Source of the DNA: Kaistia hirudinis
Lineage (GTDB): Bacteria; Pseudomonadota; Alphaproteobacteria; Rhizobiales; Kaistiaceae
NCBI RefSeq assembly: GCF_014196455.1
Contig: NZ_JACIDS010000003.1
Location: forward strand, 868,001 to 932,000
Direction: 5' to 3'
Length of the DNA stretch: 64,000 nt
Positions 18,991 through 28,054 of the stretch are shown here, piece after piece. A model generated the notes under the pieces. The model was not told the DNA's origin. It searched no databases and was given only the letters and a program-made list of their open reading frames with translations. The translations under genes and the position numbers were made by a program. The stretch's first letter is position 1; the number at the start of each line of letters is the position of its first letter.

Positions 18991-19707
18991 TCACGCCATA
19001 TAGAGGCCGCCATTCACCTGGATGGCCTCGCCGCTGATATAGGAGGCGCCGGGGCCTGCCAGGAAGACGGCGACCGATGCCACTTCCTCGACCCGGCCGA
19101 GCCGGCGCAGCGGCAGCCCCTCGATCGCCTTCTGGACCCGGTCGGGCGCAAGGCTCTGCATCATCCGCGTATCGATCAGGCCCGGCGAGATCGCATTGAC
19201 CCGGATCCGCGGCCCCAGCTCCTGCGCGAGGCTGCGCGTCAGCGCCAGCACGCCGCCCTTGGCCGAGGCATAGGGTGCATGGTCGGCGCTGCCGCGATGG
19301 CCGGCCATCGAGGCGATGTTGATGATGCTGCCGCCATCGCGGATCAGCGGCAGCACGGCCTGCAGCGTCAGATAGACCCCGTCGAGATTGATCGCGATGC
19401 CGCGCGCCCAGTCGCCCGGCTTCAGCGTCGCGAAAGGCAGGTGCTCATAGAGGCCGGCCGAGGTGATGACGGTGTCGAGCGCGCCGAAGCGCTCTGTGAG
19501 CTGGCGCGCGAGTTCCGCCGTCTCTTCGCCATTGGCGACGTCATGGCGAAAAACATGCGCCTCCGTCGGCAGCTCGGCGGCGAAGCTCTCGAGCGCCGCC
19601 GGATTGAGATCGGTGAGCGCGAGCGTCGCGCCCTCCGCGGCGAAGGCGCGCGCCACGGCGCGGCCGATCTCGCCATTGGCGCCGGTGATCAGAACATAGC
19701 TGGACAA
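18991..19707 (-). CDS. short-chain dehydrogenase/reductase
   Basis: 238-aa classical SDR, an NAD(P)-dependent cytoplasmic oxidoreductase. TGANGEIG (8-15) binds the cofactor; the catalytic residues are S133 (NIASM), Y146 and K150 (YASAK). The frame is open far upstream, but homology begins only at SSYVLITGANG. TTG 19707 with AGGAAG just upstream is the best start. Last gene of the five-enzyme operon, 29 bp after the aldehyde dehydrogenase. Substrate unknown; 3-oxoacyl reductases and sugar dehydrogenases are the closest types. Confidence 0.85.
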   Translation of the reverse strand: MSSYVLITGANGEIGRAVARAFAAEGATLALTDLNPAALESFAAELPTEAHVFRHDVANGEETAELARQLTERFGALDTVITSAGLYEHLPFATLKPGDWARGIAINLDGVYLTLQAVLPLIRDGGSIINIASMAGHRGSADHAPYASAKGGVLALTRSLAQELGPRIRVNAISPGLIDTRMMQSLAPDRVQKAIEGLPLRRLGRVEEVASVAVFLAGPGASYISGEAIQVNGGLYMA

Positions 19708-19736
19708 GGCTTCCTCCCTCGAAGGCGCTGGCTCGC

Positions 19737-21179
19737 CTAAAGGCCGGCCATGCAGAGATATTTGATTTCGCTGTAGTCTTCGATGCCGTGGCGGGATCCC
19801 TCGCGGCCGAAGCCGGATTCCTTGATGCCGCCGAAAGGCGCGACCTCGGTCGAGATCAGGCCGGTATTGATGCCGATCATCCCGCACTCCATCGCCTCGG
19901 CGACGCGCCAGATCCGGCCGATGTCGCGGCTGTAGAAATAGCCGGCGAGGCCGAATTCGGTGTCGTTCGCGAGCCGGATCGCCTCGGCCTCGTCGGCGAA
20001 GCGGAACAGAGCCGCCACCGGCCCGAAGGTCTCCTCGCGCGCCAGCGCCATCTCAGGCGTGCAGCCGGTGAGCACGGTCGGCTCGAAGAAGGTGCCGCCG
20101 AGGCTATGTCGTTGACCGCCCGAGACAATTTCGGCGCCATTCTGCACGGCGTCGGCGATGTGCTCCTCGACCTTGGCGAGCGCCGCATTGTCGATCAGCG
20201 GGCCCTGCGTCACGCCTGGCTCCGTGCCTGGCCCGACCTGCAGCCGCGCCACCGCGACCGCGAGGCGGCGGGCGAACTCGTCATAGACGCCATCCTGAAC
20301 CAGGATGCGGTTGACGCAAACGCAGGTCTGGCCGGTGTTGCGATATTTCGAGGTGATCGCCCCTTCCACCGCCGCATCGAGGTCCGCATCGTCGAACACG
20401 ATGAAGGGCGCATTGCCGCCAAGCTCCATCGAGAGCTTCTTCAGCGTGGCGGCGCTCTGCCCCATCAGCAGCTTGCCGATTTCGGTCGAGCCGGTGAAGG
20501 AGAGCTTGCGGACGACCGGGTTCGCGGTCAGCTCGCCGCCGATCTCGCGGGCGCTGCCCGTGACGACATTGATCACGCCGGCGGGGATGCCGGCGCGTTC
20601 GGCGAGACGGGCCAGCGCCAGCGCCGTCAGCGGCGTCTGCGAGGCCGGCTTGACGACCATGGTACAGCCGGCCGCCAAGGCTGCGGCGGCCTTGCGGGTG
20701 ATCATCGCCGCCGGGAAGTTCCACGGCGTGATGGCGGCGCAGACGCCGACCGGCTGGCGGATGACCAGCAGGCGGCTGTCGGCGCGATGGCTCGGGATGA
20801 TCTCGCCATAGACGCGCTTCGCCTCTTCCGCGAACCATTCGACATAGGCCGCCGCATAGGCGACCTCGCCGCGTGCCTCGGCCAGCGGCTTGCCCTGCTC
20901 GCGCGTCATGATCATGGCGAGGTCTTCGGTCGCCACGACGATCGCATCGAACCAGCGGCGCAGCGCCGTCGCCCGCTCCTTGGCCGTCCGCGCCCGCCAG
21001 GCCGGCAGAGCTCGCTCCGCGGCGGCGATCGCCTCGCGCGTCTCCGCAGCGCCGAGCTGCGGCACATGCGCGATGATCTCACCGCTCGCCGGATCGGTCA
21101 CCGCGAGCTTCGGCTCCCCGGTCCAGATGCCGTCGATCAGGCAACGGTCGCGCAAAAGGTCCGGGTCGATGAGATCCAT
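19737..21179 (-). CDS. aldehyde dehydrogenase, succinate-semialdehyde-like
   Basis: 480-aa NAD(P)-dependent aldehyde dehydrogenase. N154 lies in TPWNFP, E252 in MELGGNAPFIVF, and the nucleophilic cysteine C286 in NTGQTCVCVN. The pattern is closest to GabD-type succinate-semialdehyde and glycolaldehyde dehydrogenases. It would oxidise an aldehyde made upstream in the pathway to an acid. It starts 13 bp after the E2 stop codon and is followed by an SDR gene. Confidence 0.88.
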   Translation of the reverse strand: MDLIDPDLLRDRCLIDGIWTGEPKLAVTDPASGEIIAHVPQLGAAETREAIAAAERALPAWRARTAKERATALRRWFDAIVVATEDLAMIMTREQGKPLAEARGEVAYAAAYVEWFAEEAKRVYGEIIPSHRADSRLLVIRQPVGVCAAITPWNFPAAMITRKAAAALAAGCTMVVKPASQTPLTALALARLAERAGIPAGVINVVTGSAREIGGELTANPVVRKLSFTGSTEIGKLLMGQSAATLKKLSMELGGNAPFIVFDDADLDAAVEGAITSKYRNTGQTCVCVNRILVQDGVYDEFARRLAVAVARLQVGPGTEPGVTQGPLIDNAALAKVEEHIADAVQNGAEIVSGGQRHSLGGTFFEPTVLTGCTPEMALAREETFGPVAALFRFADEAEAIRLANDTEFGLAGYFYSRDIGRIWRVAEAMECGMIGINTGLISTEVAPFGGIKESGFGREGSRHGIEDYSEIKYLCMAGL

Positions 21180-21191
21180 GCTGAAGCTCCC

Positions 21192-22430
21192 TTAAGCGAG
21201 CAGGCGAAGCGGCTGCTCGATCAGATCCTTGAAAGCGGAGAGGTAGCGGGCGCCGATCGCGCCATCGACCGAGCGATGGTCGACGGAGAGCGTGCAATTC
21301 ATGACGGTCGCCGCGACGATCGTGTCGTCCTCGCGCACGACGGCCCGGCGCTTGCCCGCGCCGACCGCGAGGATGCAGCTCTGCGGCGGATTGATGATCG
21401 CCGCGAAGGACACGACGCCATACATGCCGAGATTGGAGACGGTGAAGCCGCCACCCTGATATTCCTCGGGCTTCAGCTTGTTGGCGCGGGCGCGTCCGGC
21501 CAGTTCCTTGATCTCGTTGGAAAGCGTGCCGAGGCTTTTCTCGTCGGCCCGGCGTAGCACCGGCGTGATCAGCCCGCCATCCGTCGCGACGGCGACGGCG
21601 ACATCGACATCGTCGAAACGGAGGATCGCATCCTCCGTCCACATCGCATTCGCCTCCGGCACGATGCGGAGCGCTTTCGCGGCCGCCTTGATGACGAGGT
21701 CGTTGACCGAGAGCTTGTAGTCATCCGCCGCGACCGCGTTGAGGTCGGCGCGGAGCGCCAGGAGACGGTCGATCTCGCATTCGACGCTCAGATAGAAATG
21801 CGGGACAGTCTGCTTCGATTCGAGCAGCCGTCTGGCGATGACCCGGCGCATGGCGCTGTGCGGCAGCCGCGTGACCCTCTGGGCGGGAGCCTCCGGGACC
21901 GGTGCCGGGCGCGGCTCGGCCGCGGGCGCTGGTGAAGCCGCCGACGCGGCGGCGCGCGCGCGCTCGACATCGATCCGCACGATCCGGCCGCGCGGGCCGC
22001 TGCCGGTGAGCGCGGCGAGGTCGATGTCACTTTCGGCGGCGAGGCGCCGGGCCAGCGGCGAGGCGAGATGCCGCGGCGGCAGTTCGTCGGCCGCCTGGGT
22101 CGCGACTGCAGGCTTCGGGGCCTCTGAGGCAGCCGGCTGAGCCGGCGGCGCGGCGGGCGTGGGCGCCGGCGCTTCGGCGAGCGATTCTCCGGGCTGGAGG
22201 AGAATGGCGATCGGCGCATTCACGGGCACGCCATTCGTTCCGGCGGGGACGAGCAGCCGTCCGAGGATCCCGGCCTCGGCGGCTTCCATTTCCATGGTCG
22301 CCTTGTCCGTTTCGATCTCGGCGATGATCTCGCCGGCCGCGACGGCATCGCCCTCGGCCTTCAGCCAGCGCGCCAGCGTGCCTTCCTCCATCCCGGCTGA
22401 AAGGGACGGCATCAGGATTTCCTTGGGCAT
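21192..22430 (-). CDS. 2-oxoacid dehydrogenase E2 (dihydrolipoamide acyltransferase)
   Basis: 412-aa E2. The lipoyl domain (1-76) carries the lipoylated lysine K43 in EIETDKATMEMEA. An Ala/Pro-rich linker follows, then a peripheral-subunit-binding domain (about 122-160, ASPLARRLAAESDIDL), another linker, and the catalytic core (about 190-412) with H385 and D389 in DHRSVDG, where most relatives have a hydrophobic residue instead of S. It transfers an acyl group to CoA. Partner E1 is the next gene upstream. No E3 (dihydrolipoamide dehydrogenase) is found here, so a shared one is needed. Confidence 0.9.
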   Translation of the reverse strand: MPKEILMPSLSAGMEEGTLARWLKAEGDAVAAGEIIAEIETDKATMEMEAAEAGILGRLLVPAGTNGVPVNAPIAILLQPGESLAEAPAPTPAAPPAQPAASEAPKPAVATQAADELPPRHLASPLARRLAAESDIDLAALTGSGPRGRIVRIDVERARAAASAASPAPAAEPRPAPVPEAPAQRVTRLPHSAMRRVIARRLLESKQTVPHFYLSVECEIDRLLALRADLNAVAADDYKLSVNDLVIKAAAKALRIVPEANAMWTEDAILRFDDVDVAVAVATDGGLITPVLRRADEKSLGTLSNEIKELAGRARANKLKPEEYQGGGFTVSNLGMYGVVSFAAIINPPQSCILAVGAGKRRAVVREDDTIVAATVMNCTLSVDHRSVDGAIGARYLSAFKDLIEQPLRLLA

Positions 22431-22451
22431 CCGACGGCTCCGGAGAGAGAA

Positions 22452-24638
22452 TTAGGGGAGGGGGCGGCCCTGGCCGGCCATGACGGTGCGCAGGCCCGCT
22501 TCGACATCGGCAGGTCCGGCGAAGGCCGCCGTCTCCAGCACCTTCGAGATGCTGGGCGAGGCCTCGCCGCCATGGACGCGCTGCACGGGCTGGTCGAGCC
22601 AGTCGAACAGGCGGCTCTGGATCTCCGCGGCGAGCCAGCCGCCATAGGAGGTGCCGATCGAACCCTGCTCGACGATCAGGACATTGCCCGTCTTGCGGAT
22701 CGAGGCCTCGATCGTCTGCCAGTCGAGGCCGGCCCGGTCGAGGCTGCGCAGATCGATGATCTCGGCATCGACGCCGAGTTCCTCGACCTTGTCGAGCACA
22801 TGCCGGACCATGCCGAGATAGGTCAGGACCGTGACGGCGCTGCCGGTGCGGAGCACCTTCGCCTTGCCGAGCGGGATGAAATAGTCGAGATCGCCCACCG
22901 GCGCCGGCCCGCGCGCATTGTAGAGATCGACATGCTCCAGCACGAGCACGGGATCCTTGCAGCGGAGCGCGCTGTTCATCAGCCCGACATAGTCGAACGG
23001 CGTCGAGGGGGCGACGATGCGCCAGCCGACCGAGGTCGCGAAAATGCCGGCGGGGTCCATCGAATGCTGCGAGCCATAGCCCGTGCCCATCGCGACCTTG
23101 GTCCTGAGCACCAGCGGCATCTCGCTGTCGCCGCCGAACATGTGCCGCGCCTTGGCGATCTGGTTGAACACCTGGTCCGCCGCGACCCACAGGAAGTCCG
23201 GATACATGAACTCGATCACGGGGATGTTTCGTCCATCCATGGCGAGGCCGCCGGCGAGGCCGGCAAAGGCGTTCTCGCTGATCGGCGTGCCGAGGACGCG
23301 GTCCGGGAAGAGGTCCTTGAGCCCGCGCGTCGCGCCATTGGTGCCGCCCTTGAGGCGGTGGACATCCTCGCCCATCACGACGATGCGGGGGTCCTGCTCC
23401 ATGCGGCGCTGCATGACGTCGGCGACGATGTCGACGAACTTCGCCTCGGGCTCGATCGCGCCGGCAAAGGTTTCGAGTTCCGCCGTGCGTACGTCCTGGA
23501 ACTCGGAGAGATCGCCGCGAATGCCGAAATCGCGGAAGGAGGGCGAGGGCCAGAGCGTCGGACGGATACGACGCTTGCCGTCGACCTCCTCGATGAGTTC
23601 GGCGGCGACGTCGTCCATCAGCGCCTTGCAACGCTGGCGCAGCGCAGCGATGGCCGCCTCGCCGAGAATCTGCCGCTCCATCAGGACGCGCGCGACACGG
23701 TCGATCGGGTCGCGCTCGCGCCAGGCGGTCTCCTCGGCCTTGCTGCGATAGCCGAAGGCGCTGCCGGGCAGCGGGCCGTTCTGATGGAAGAAGCGATAGA
23801 CATCCGCCTCGATGATCGTCGGCCCGCCGCCGGAGCGCATGACCTCCAGCGCTTCCTGCGTCGCGAGATAGACGGCGAGCGGATCCATGCCGTCCACCTT
23901 CCAGGCGGGGATCGCGAAGGCGCTGCCGCGTGCGGAAAGGCGGGTCTCGGCAGTCGATTCCTCGACGGTGGTCGACACGGCGTAGCGGTTGTTCTCGACG
24001 AAGAAGCAGAGCGGCAGTTTCCAGGCCGCCGCGAGGTTCATCGTCTCCAGCACCGAGCCGATATTGATCGCCCCGTCCCCGAAATAGGTGAAGGCGACAT
24101 CGCCGGTTCCTGCCCGGCGATGCGCGAAGGCGGCGCCGGCGGCCAGCGGTGCGCCGCCACCGACGATGGCATTGGTGCCGAGATTGCCGGCATCGGCCCA
24201 GCGCAGATGCATCGAGCCGCCACGGCCATGGCAGAAGCCGTCGGCAAGGCCGAGGATCTCGGACAGGGTCTTGTGTGAGAGGTCGCGAACCGACGCCGCC
24301 AGATCGGCCGTCGGCGAGAGGCCGTCCGGCTCGATGAAGCGCAGCGACTTGGCGAGGAACTGGTGATGCGCGCGATGCGAGCCATTGATCTGGTCGGTGG
24401 CGCGCAGCGGCAGGGCGGAGCCGACGGCACCGCCTTCCTGGCCGATCGCCGAATGGGCGGGGCCGTGCACGAGGCCCTGTCCCGCGAGCTCCAGCACCTT
24501 CTCCTCGAAGGCTCGGATGACCTGCATCGAGGTCAGGAGATTGCCGAGAAAGGCGGGATCGGCGGCGGCCCAATCGGCATCCGTCGCGATCAGCTCGCGC
24601 CAGGGCGCCGCCGGGGAGAGGTTCTTGTAGTCAGGCAT
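22452..24638 (-). CDS. 2-oxoacid dehydrogenase E1, fused alpha and beta subunits
   Basis: 728-aa ThDP enzyme joining E1-alpha (about 30-345) and E1-beta (about 385-728), which are separate proteins in most acetoin/branched-chain-type complexes. The ThDP/Mg motif starts at GDG 187-189 and ends in FFVENN, with the usual spacing. The beta half has GEDV, FMYPDFLW and EHVDLYNARG. It decarboxylates a 2-oxo acid or acetoin-like substrate and loads lipoyl groups of the E2 at 21192. ATG 24638 fits homology; codons upstream to 24692 would overlap the SDR. Confidence 0.88.
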   Translation of the reverse strand: MPDYKNLSPAAPWRELIATDADWAAADPAFLGNLLTSMQVIRAFEEKVLELAGQGLVHGPAHSAIGQEGGAVGSALPLRATDQINGSHRAHHQFLAKSLRFIEPDGLSPTADLAASVRDLSHKTLSEILGLADGFCHGRGGSMHLRWADAGNLGTNAIVGGGAPLAAGAAFAHRRAGTGDVAFTYFGDGAINIGSVLETMNLAAAWKLPLCFFVENNRYAVSTTVEESTAETRLSARGSAFAIPAWKVDGMDPLAVYLATQEALEVMRSGGGPTIIEADVYRFFHQNGPLPGSAFGYRSKAEETAWRERDPIDRVARVLMERQILGEAAIAALRQRCKALMDDVAAELIEEVDGKRRIRPTLWPSPSFRDFGIRGDLSEFQDVRTAELETFAGAIEPEAKFVDIVADVMQRRMEQDPRIVVMGEDVHRLKGGTNGATRGLKDLFPDRVLGTPISENAFAGLAGGLAMDGRNIPVIEFMYPDFLWVAADQVFNQIAKARHMFGGDSEMPLVLRTKVAMGTGYGSQHSMDPAGIFATSVGWRIVAPSTPFDYVGLMNSALRCKDPVLVLEHVDLYNARGPAPVGDLDYFIPLGKAKVLRTGSAVTVLTYLGMVRHVLDKVEELGVDAEIIDLRSLDRAGLDWQTIEASIRKTGNVLIVEQGSIGTSYGGWLAAEIQSRLFDWLDQPVQRVHGGEASPSISKVLETAAFAGPADVEAGLRTVMAGQGRPLP

Positions 24639-24660
24639 CGAAGGCGCGCTCCGCGGGGAT

Positions 24661-25428
24661 TCAGACGTAGCCGTACGCCGTCCAGCCGCCATCGATGCCG
24701 ATCGTTTGACCGGTGATGAAGGCTGCGGCGTCGGAGGCGAGGAAGATGGCGAGGTCGGCGATCTCCTCGGGCGCGGCCATGCGCTTCATCGGCGTGCGGC
24801 CGAGAAGGGCGTGCTCGTCCATGCGGCCGGCGGCGATGAGGTCGTCGACGAAGGGCGTCCGCACATAGCCGGGCGCGATCGTGTTGACGCGGATGCCGTG
24901 CTCCGCCCATTCGACGGCCAGCACGCGGCCGAGCATGTCGACGCCCGCCTTGGTGCCGCAATAGCCGGCGCGCCGCGGCGCCGCGACGGTTCCGAACATC
25001 GAGCCGAGATTGAGGATCACGCCGCGTCCGCGGGCCGCCATCCTGGCGCCGACGATGCGGGAGGTGAGGAAGGTGCCGGTCAGATTGATCGAAACCACCC
25101 GCTCCCAATCGGCGAGCGACAGCTCGAAGGTCGGCTTGTTACTGGCGATGCCGGCGCTGTTGATCAGGAGCCGGACCGGCCCGAGCGTCTGCTCCGCGGC
25201 TTCCACGGCGTTTTCGATGGCCGCTTCGTCGGCGACGGAGCCAACGAGCGCAAGGACGTCGGCGCCGCTCTCGCGGATGGAACGGGACGCGGTTTCCACG
25301 GCTGCCCGGTCGATATCGAGGAGCGCCAGCGCGTAGCCGGCGGCAGCGAAGCGTCGTGCGCAGGCGAGGCCGATGCCCGAGCCGGCGCCGGTGATCAGCG
25401 CGACGGGGCTTTGCGATGAGTCCGTCAT
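24661..25428 (-). CDS. short-chain dehydrogenase/reductase
   Basis: 255-aa classical SDR with TGAGSGIG (13-20) and the triad S143, Y156, K160 (YCGTK). It is the first enzyme gene of the operon running to 18991. Start ATG 25428 fits the family length. No ribosome site lies directly before it, but it overlaps by ATGA with the stop of a 33-codon ORF that has one, so translation may be coupled. A longer in-frame GTG start at 25557 is less likely. Confidence 0.85.
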   Translation of the reverse strand: MTDSSQSPVALITGAGSGIGLACARRFAAAGYALALLDIDRAAVETASRSIRESGADVLALVGSVADEAAIENAVEAAEQTLGPVRLLINSAGIASNKPTFELSLADWERVVSINLTGTFLTSRIVGARMAARGRGVILNLGSMFGTVAAPRRAGYCGTKAGVDMLGRVLAVEWAEHGIRVNTIAPGYVRTPFVDDLIAAGRMDEHALLGRTPMKRMAAPEEIADLAIFLASDAAAFITGQTIGIDGGWTAYGYV

Positions 25429-25526
25429 GCGACGATCGAACGCTCCGGCTGGGACGCCTTCGCCATGCCGTTCGCCGCCCGCGCGCCGTGCCCAGAGGCC
25501 GATCGCTGCCGCGCTCTCGCTCTCAT
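25425..25526 (-). CDS. possible 33-aa leader peptide, coupled to SDR
   Basis: Small ORF with ATG at 25526 and a perfect GGAGGA 7 nt upstream. The product is arginine- and alanine-rich with no recognisable domain. Its TGA overlaps the SDR ATG as ATGA. It sits between the 25594-25622 operator and the first enzyme gene. It may exist mainly to bring ribosomes to the SDR start, or it may be chance; there is no homology evidence from sequence alone. Confidence 0.45.
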   Translation of the reverse strand: MRARARQRSASGHGARAANGMAKASQPERSIVA

Positions 25527-25593
25527 CCAGATTTCCTCCGCGCTCGATTGCGCCCACATCCCCGGCGCTTCGATTGGTTGGCGGAGCCTAATC

Positions 25594-25622
25594 TTTATCA
25601 GCTTGTCTGGCAAGCTGATAAA
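25594..25622. promoter_or_regulatory. GntR operator, copy 2 of a shared pair (29-bp palindrome)
   Basis: Perfect 12-bp arms TTTATCAGCTTG and CAAGCTGATAAA around TCTGG. The inner 17 bp match the site at 11883-11899 except for one central base. A TTGCCA -35-like hexamer on the minus strand (25613-25608) lies within it, so binding would block transcription of the SDR/E1/E2/ALDH/SDR operon. Confidence 0.75.
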
Positions 25623-25772
25623 AGCCCGAATGAGCTCTGCGAAGAGGCGGGATCGTCACGGGAAGTGCCGGTTAGCCGTGACAGGATCGACGATTGACGG
25701 CGGTCATGGCGGCCCTCGAAAGGTGGGGAAAGCGGCCATGGGACCAGGGCGCTCCGGTGCGTCGAACGCCTG

Positions 25773-25790
25773 CGGTATCGCCCGATACCG
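25773..25790. promoter_or_regulatory. dyad CGGTATCG-CC-CGATACCG before the dioxygenase
   Basis: Perfect 8-bp arms with a 2-bp spacer, 111 bp before the ATG at 25902. The inner 16 bp match the dyad at 30631-30646 except for the two central bases. The half-site GGTATC also forms the dyad at 29640-29656. Probably an operator of the aromatic block. Confidence 0.55.
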
Positions 25791-25901
25791 GCCGCCCGGC
25801 TGGCACGCTCGCGGCGCCGGGTGCAAACCTTGGATCAGCGGAGGGCACAGGAGGCGCCCGCCCCCGACCCTGTGTCGGGATCCAGTTCGAGGAGGAACAC
25901 C

Positions 25902-26774
25902 ATGCGCAACGTCACCATCGAGAACGTCACGGACGTCGTCATCCAGTCACTGGGCAAGCATGAGGCGATCTCCGCGCGCCAGCGCGAGATCATGACGAGC
26001 CTCATCCATCACCTGCATGATTTCTGCCGGGAGGTGAATCTCACCCATCCGGAATTCCTCGCGGCCTGCGACTTCCTGGCCCGCGCCGGACAGACCTGCT
26101 CCGACAAGCGACAGGAGTTCATCCTCCTCGCCGACATCGTCGGCGTCGAGGTGCTGGTCGACATGCTCTCGAACCCGATCGCGGGCAGCGAGACGACGTC
26201 GACGGTGCTCGGCCCGTTCTTCCGCGACAACGCCCCGATCCTGCCGAAGGGCGCCTCGACGGTCCAGAAGGCGTTCGACACGCAGGAGACGGTCTTCGTT
26301 GAGGGCTATATCCGCGACGTCGACGGCAAGCCGATCCAGGGCGCCATCGTCGATGTGTGGGAGGACGCGCCGAACGGGCTCTATGAGAACCACGATCCCG
26401 ACCAGCCAGACTACAATCTCCGCGGCCGCTTCGAGAGCGACGAGAACGGCCACTATGCCTTCCGCGCCATCCGCCCGGTGCCCTATCCGATCCCCGGCGA
26501 CGAGACCGCGGGCGAACTGATCCGCTATATGGGCCATCATCAGATGCGGCCGGGGCATCTGCACATGATGGTGACCCGCGAAGGCTATCGCCCGCTGATC
26601 TCGCAGATATTCGACGGCGAGAGCCCCTATCTCGACGAGGACTCGGTGTTCGCGGTCAAGCAGGAGTTGATCGGCGAGTTCCGCAAGGCGCCGGCGGGCG
26701 CGGATACGGATCTCGTCCTGCGGTTCGACTTCACCCTGCCGCACGCCGCCGAGCAGCGCATGGCCGCCGAGTAA
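25902..26774 (+). CDS. intradiol ring-cleavage dioxygenase (catechol/hydroxyquinol 1,2-type)
   Basis: 290-aa non-haem Fe(III) dioxygenase that would cleave catechol or hydroxyquinol between the hydroxyls to a muconate-type product. Residues about 15-110 form the helical dimerisation region; the barrel domain follows. Fe ligands by pattern are Y161 (NGLYENHD), Y195 (PYPIP), H219 and H221 (RPGHLH). The ligand spacing resembles hydroxyquinol 1,2-dioxygenases, but the muconate cycloisomerase next door points to catechol; specificity is undecided. ATG 25902 follows GAGGAGGA; the frame is open upstream to 25821 but without homology. Confidence 0.87.
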   Translation: MRNVTIENVTDVVIQSLGKHEAISARQREIMTSLIHHLHDFCREVNLTHPEFLAACDFLARAGQTCSDKRQEFILLADIVGVEVLVDMLSNPIAGSETTSTVLGPFFRDNAPILPKGASTVQKAFDTQETVFVEGYIRDVDGKPIQGAIVDVWEDAPNGLYENHDPDQPDYNLRGRFESDENGHYAFRAIRPVPYPIPGDETAGELIRYMGHHQMRPGHLHMMVTREGYRPLISQIFDGESPYLDEDSVFAVKQELIGEFRKAPAGADTDLVLRFDFTLPHAAEQRMAAE

Positions 26775-26786
26775 GCGGCAATTCTG

Positions 26787-26820
26787 ACGCCGCGCTCCTG
26801 CCGAGGCACGGGCGCGGCGT
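26787..26820 (+). terminator. intercistronic hairpin after the dioxygenase
   Basis: ACGCCGCGC (26787-26795) pairs with GCGCGGCGT (26812-26820), loop 16 nt, followed by a weak TTGCGTTCTGT tail. It may partly terminate between the dioxygenase and the cycloisomerase. Confidence 0.45.
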
Positions 26821-26872
26821 TGCGTTCTGTATTCCGAAGCCGCTCATTCATGCGGACACACCAGGGACGACC

Positions 26873-28051
26873 ATGATGCACAAGCCGGACACAGCGGAGC
26901 TCGCCTTTCCGGTTTCCGTTGCCGAGGCGCCACGGGGGCATGAGATTGCCGCCGTCGAGACGGTCATCGTCGATTGTCCGACCACGCGGCGCCACCGCCT
27001 GTCGAATACCGAGATCAGCTTCCAGTCCTATGTGATCGTGAAGGTGATCCTCGGTGATGGCACGGTCGGCTATGGCGAGGCGGCGACGCTCGGCGGCCCG
27101 CGCTGGGCCGAGGAGAGCGTCGAGGCGATCAAGGCGAATATCGACGCCTATATCGCCCCGGCGATCCGCGGGCGGAGCGCGCTCGATTTCGAGCGCAACG
27201 CGCTGCTCATGGCCAAGGCCGCGAACCGCAACAACGCTGCCCGAGCCGGCGTCGACAGCGCCCTGTTCGATGCGGCCGGCAAGGCGCTCGGCCTGCCGGC
27301 GAGCCAGTTGCTCGGCGGCGCGGTCCGCGATCGGATCGAGGTGCTGTGGGCGCTGGCTTCGGGCGACGCCGAGCAGGAGATCGAGGAGGCGAAGGCCAAG
27401 CTTTCAGCGCGCGAGCATCGCCGCTTCAAGATCAAACTCGGCTTCCATTCGCCCGCCGACGACATGACCCGCCTGACGAAGATCGTCGAGGCGCTGCCTG
27501 GCTGCGAGATCGTCTGCGACGTCAACCAGGGCTGGACTGAGGCGACGGCGATCCGCTTCCTGCCGCGCCTCGCCGAACTTGGCGTCGTGCTGATCGAGCA
27601 GCCCTTGCGGCCGGGCCTGATCGCGGCCACGGCCCGCATCGCGGCCCGCAGCGCGATCCCGATCATGATCGACGAGGCGGCCTTCACCGGCCCGGAGATC
27701 GTCGCCAACGCGATCGGCGCCGCCGGCAGCGTCTATTCGCTGAAGCTCGTGAAGAGCGGCGGGCTGTTCAATCTGAAGCGGGCTGCGGGAATCGCGCAGG
27801 CCTGCGGGCTCGAGCTCTACGGCGGCTGCCTGCTGGAAACCGGCATCGGTGCCGCCGCGCATCTCGCCGTGCTCTCGACGCTGCCGCAGGTTGAATGGGG
27901 CTGTGAGCATTTCGGTCCCAAGATCCTCAAGGCCGACTTGACGCAGGGCGAGATCGTCTTCCGGGACTTCCACATCCATTGCCCCACCGGTCCGGGCCTC
28001 GGCGTGACCATCAACGAAGACGTCCTGCGCGCGGCGCGCCGGAAAGGCTGA
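26873..28051 (+). CDS. catB: muconate cycloisomerase (enolase superfamily)
   Basis: 392-aa MLE-family enzyme that would convert cis,cis-muconate to muconolactone. The KxK motif is K186/K188 in KIKLG; metal ligands are D216 (CDVNQGW), E242 (LIEQPL) and D267 (IDEA); the second base is K291 in SLKLVKSGG. The end PGLGV is typical. It follows the dioxygenase by about 100 bp and precedes a GST gene by 3 bp. A chloromuconate cycloisomerase is the close alternative. No catC (muconolactone isomerase) is seen in the window. Confidence 0.87.
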   Translation: MMHKPDTAELAFPVSVAEAPRGHEIAAVETVIVDCPTTRRHRLSNTEISFQSYVIVKVILGDGTVGYGEAATLGGPRWAEESVEAIKANIDAYIAPAIRGRSALDFERNALLMAKAANRNNAARAGVDSALFDAAGKALGLPASQLLGGAVRDRIEVLWALASGDAEQEIEEAKAKLSAREHRRFKIKLGFHSPADDMTRLTKIVEALPGCEIVCDVNQGWTEATAIRFLPRLAELGVVLIEQPLRPGLIAATARIAARSAIPIMIDEAAFTGPEIVANAIGAAGSVYSLKLVKSGGLFNLKRAAGIAQACGLELYGGCLLETGIGAAAHLAVLSTLPQVEWGCEHFGPKILKADLTQGEIVFRDFHIHCPTGPGLGVTINEDVLRAARRKG

Positions 28052-28054
28052 GCC

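Noticed and set aside
19708-19887. Possible frameshifted N-terminus of the SDR overlapping the aldehyde dehydrogenase
   Set aside because: The extra codons shadow the aldehyde dehydrogenase C-terminus. A TTG with AGGAAG gives a complete SDR.
22027-24573. Minus-strand ORF of 848 codons in another frame over E1 and E2
   Set aside because: Arg/Pro-rich shadow frame. The E1 and E2 frames carry all recognisable motifs.
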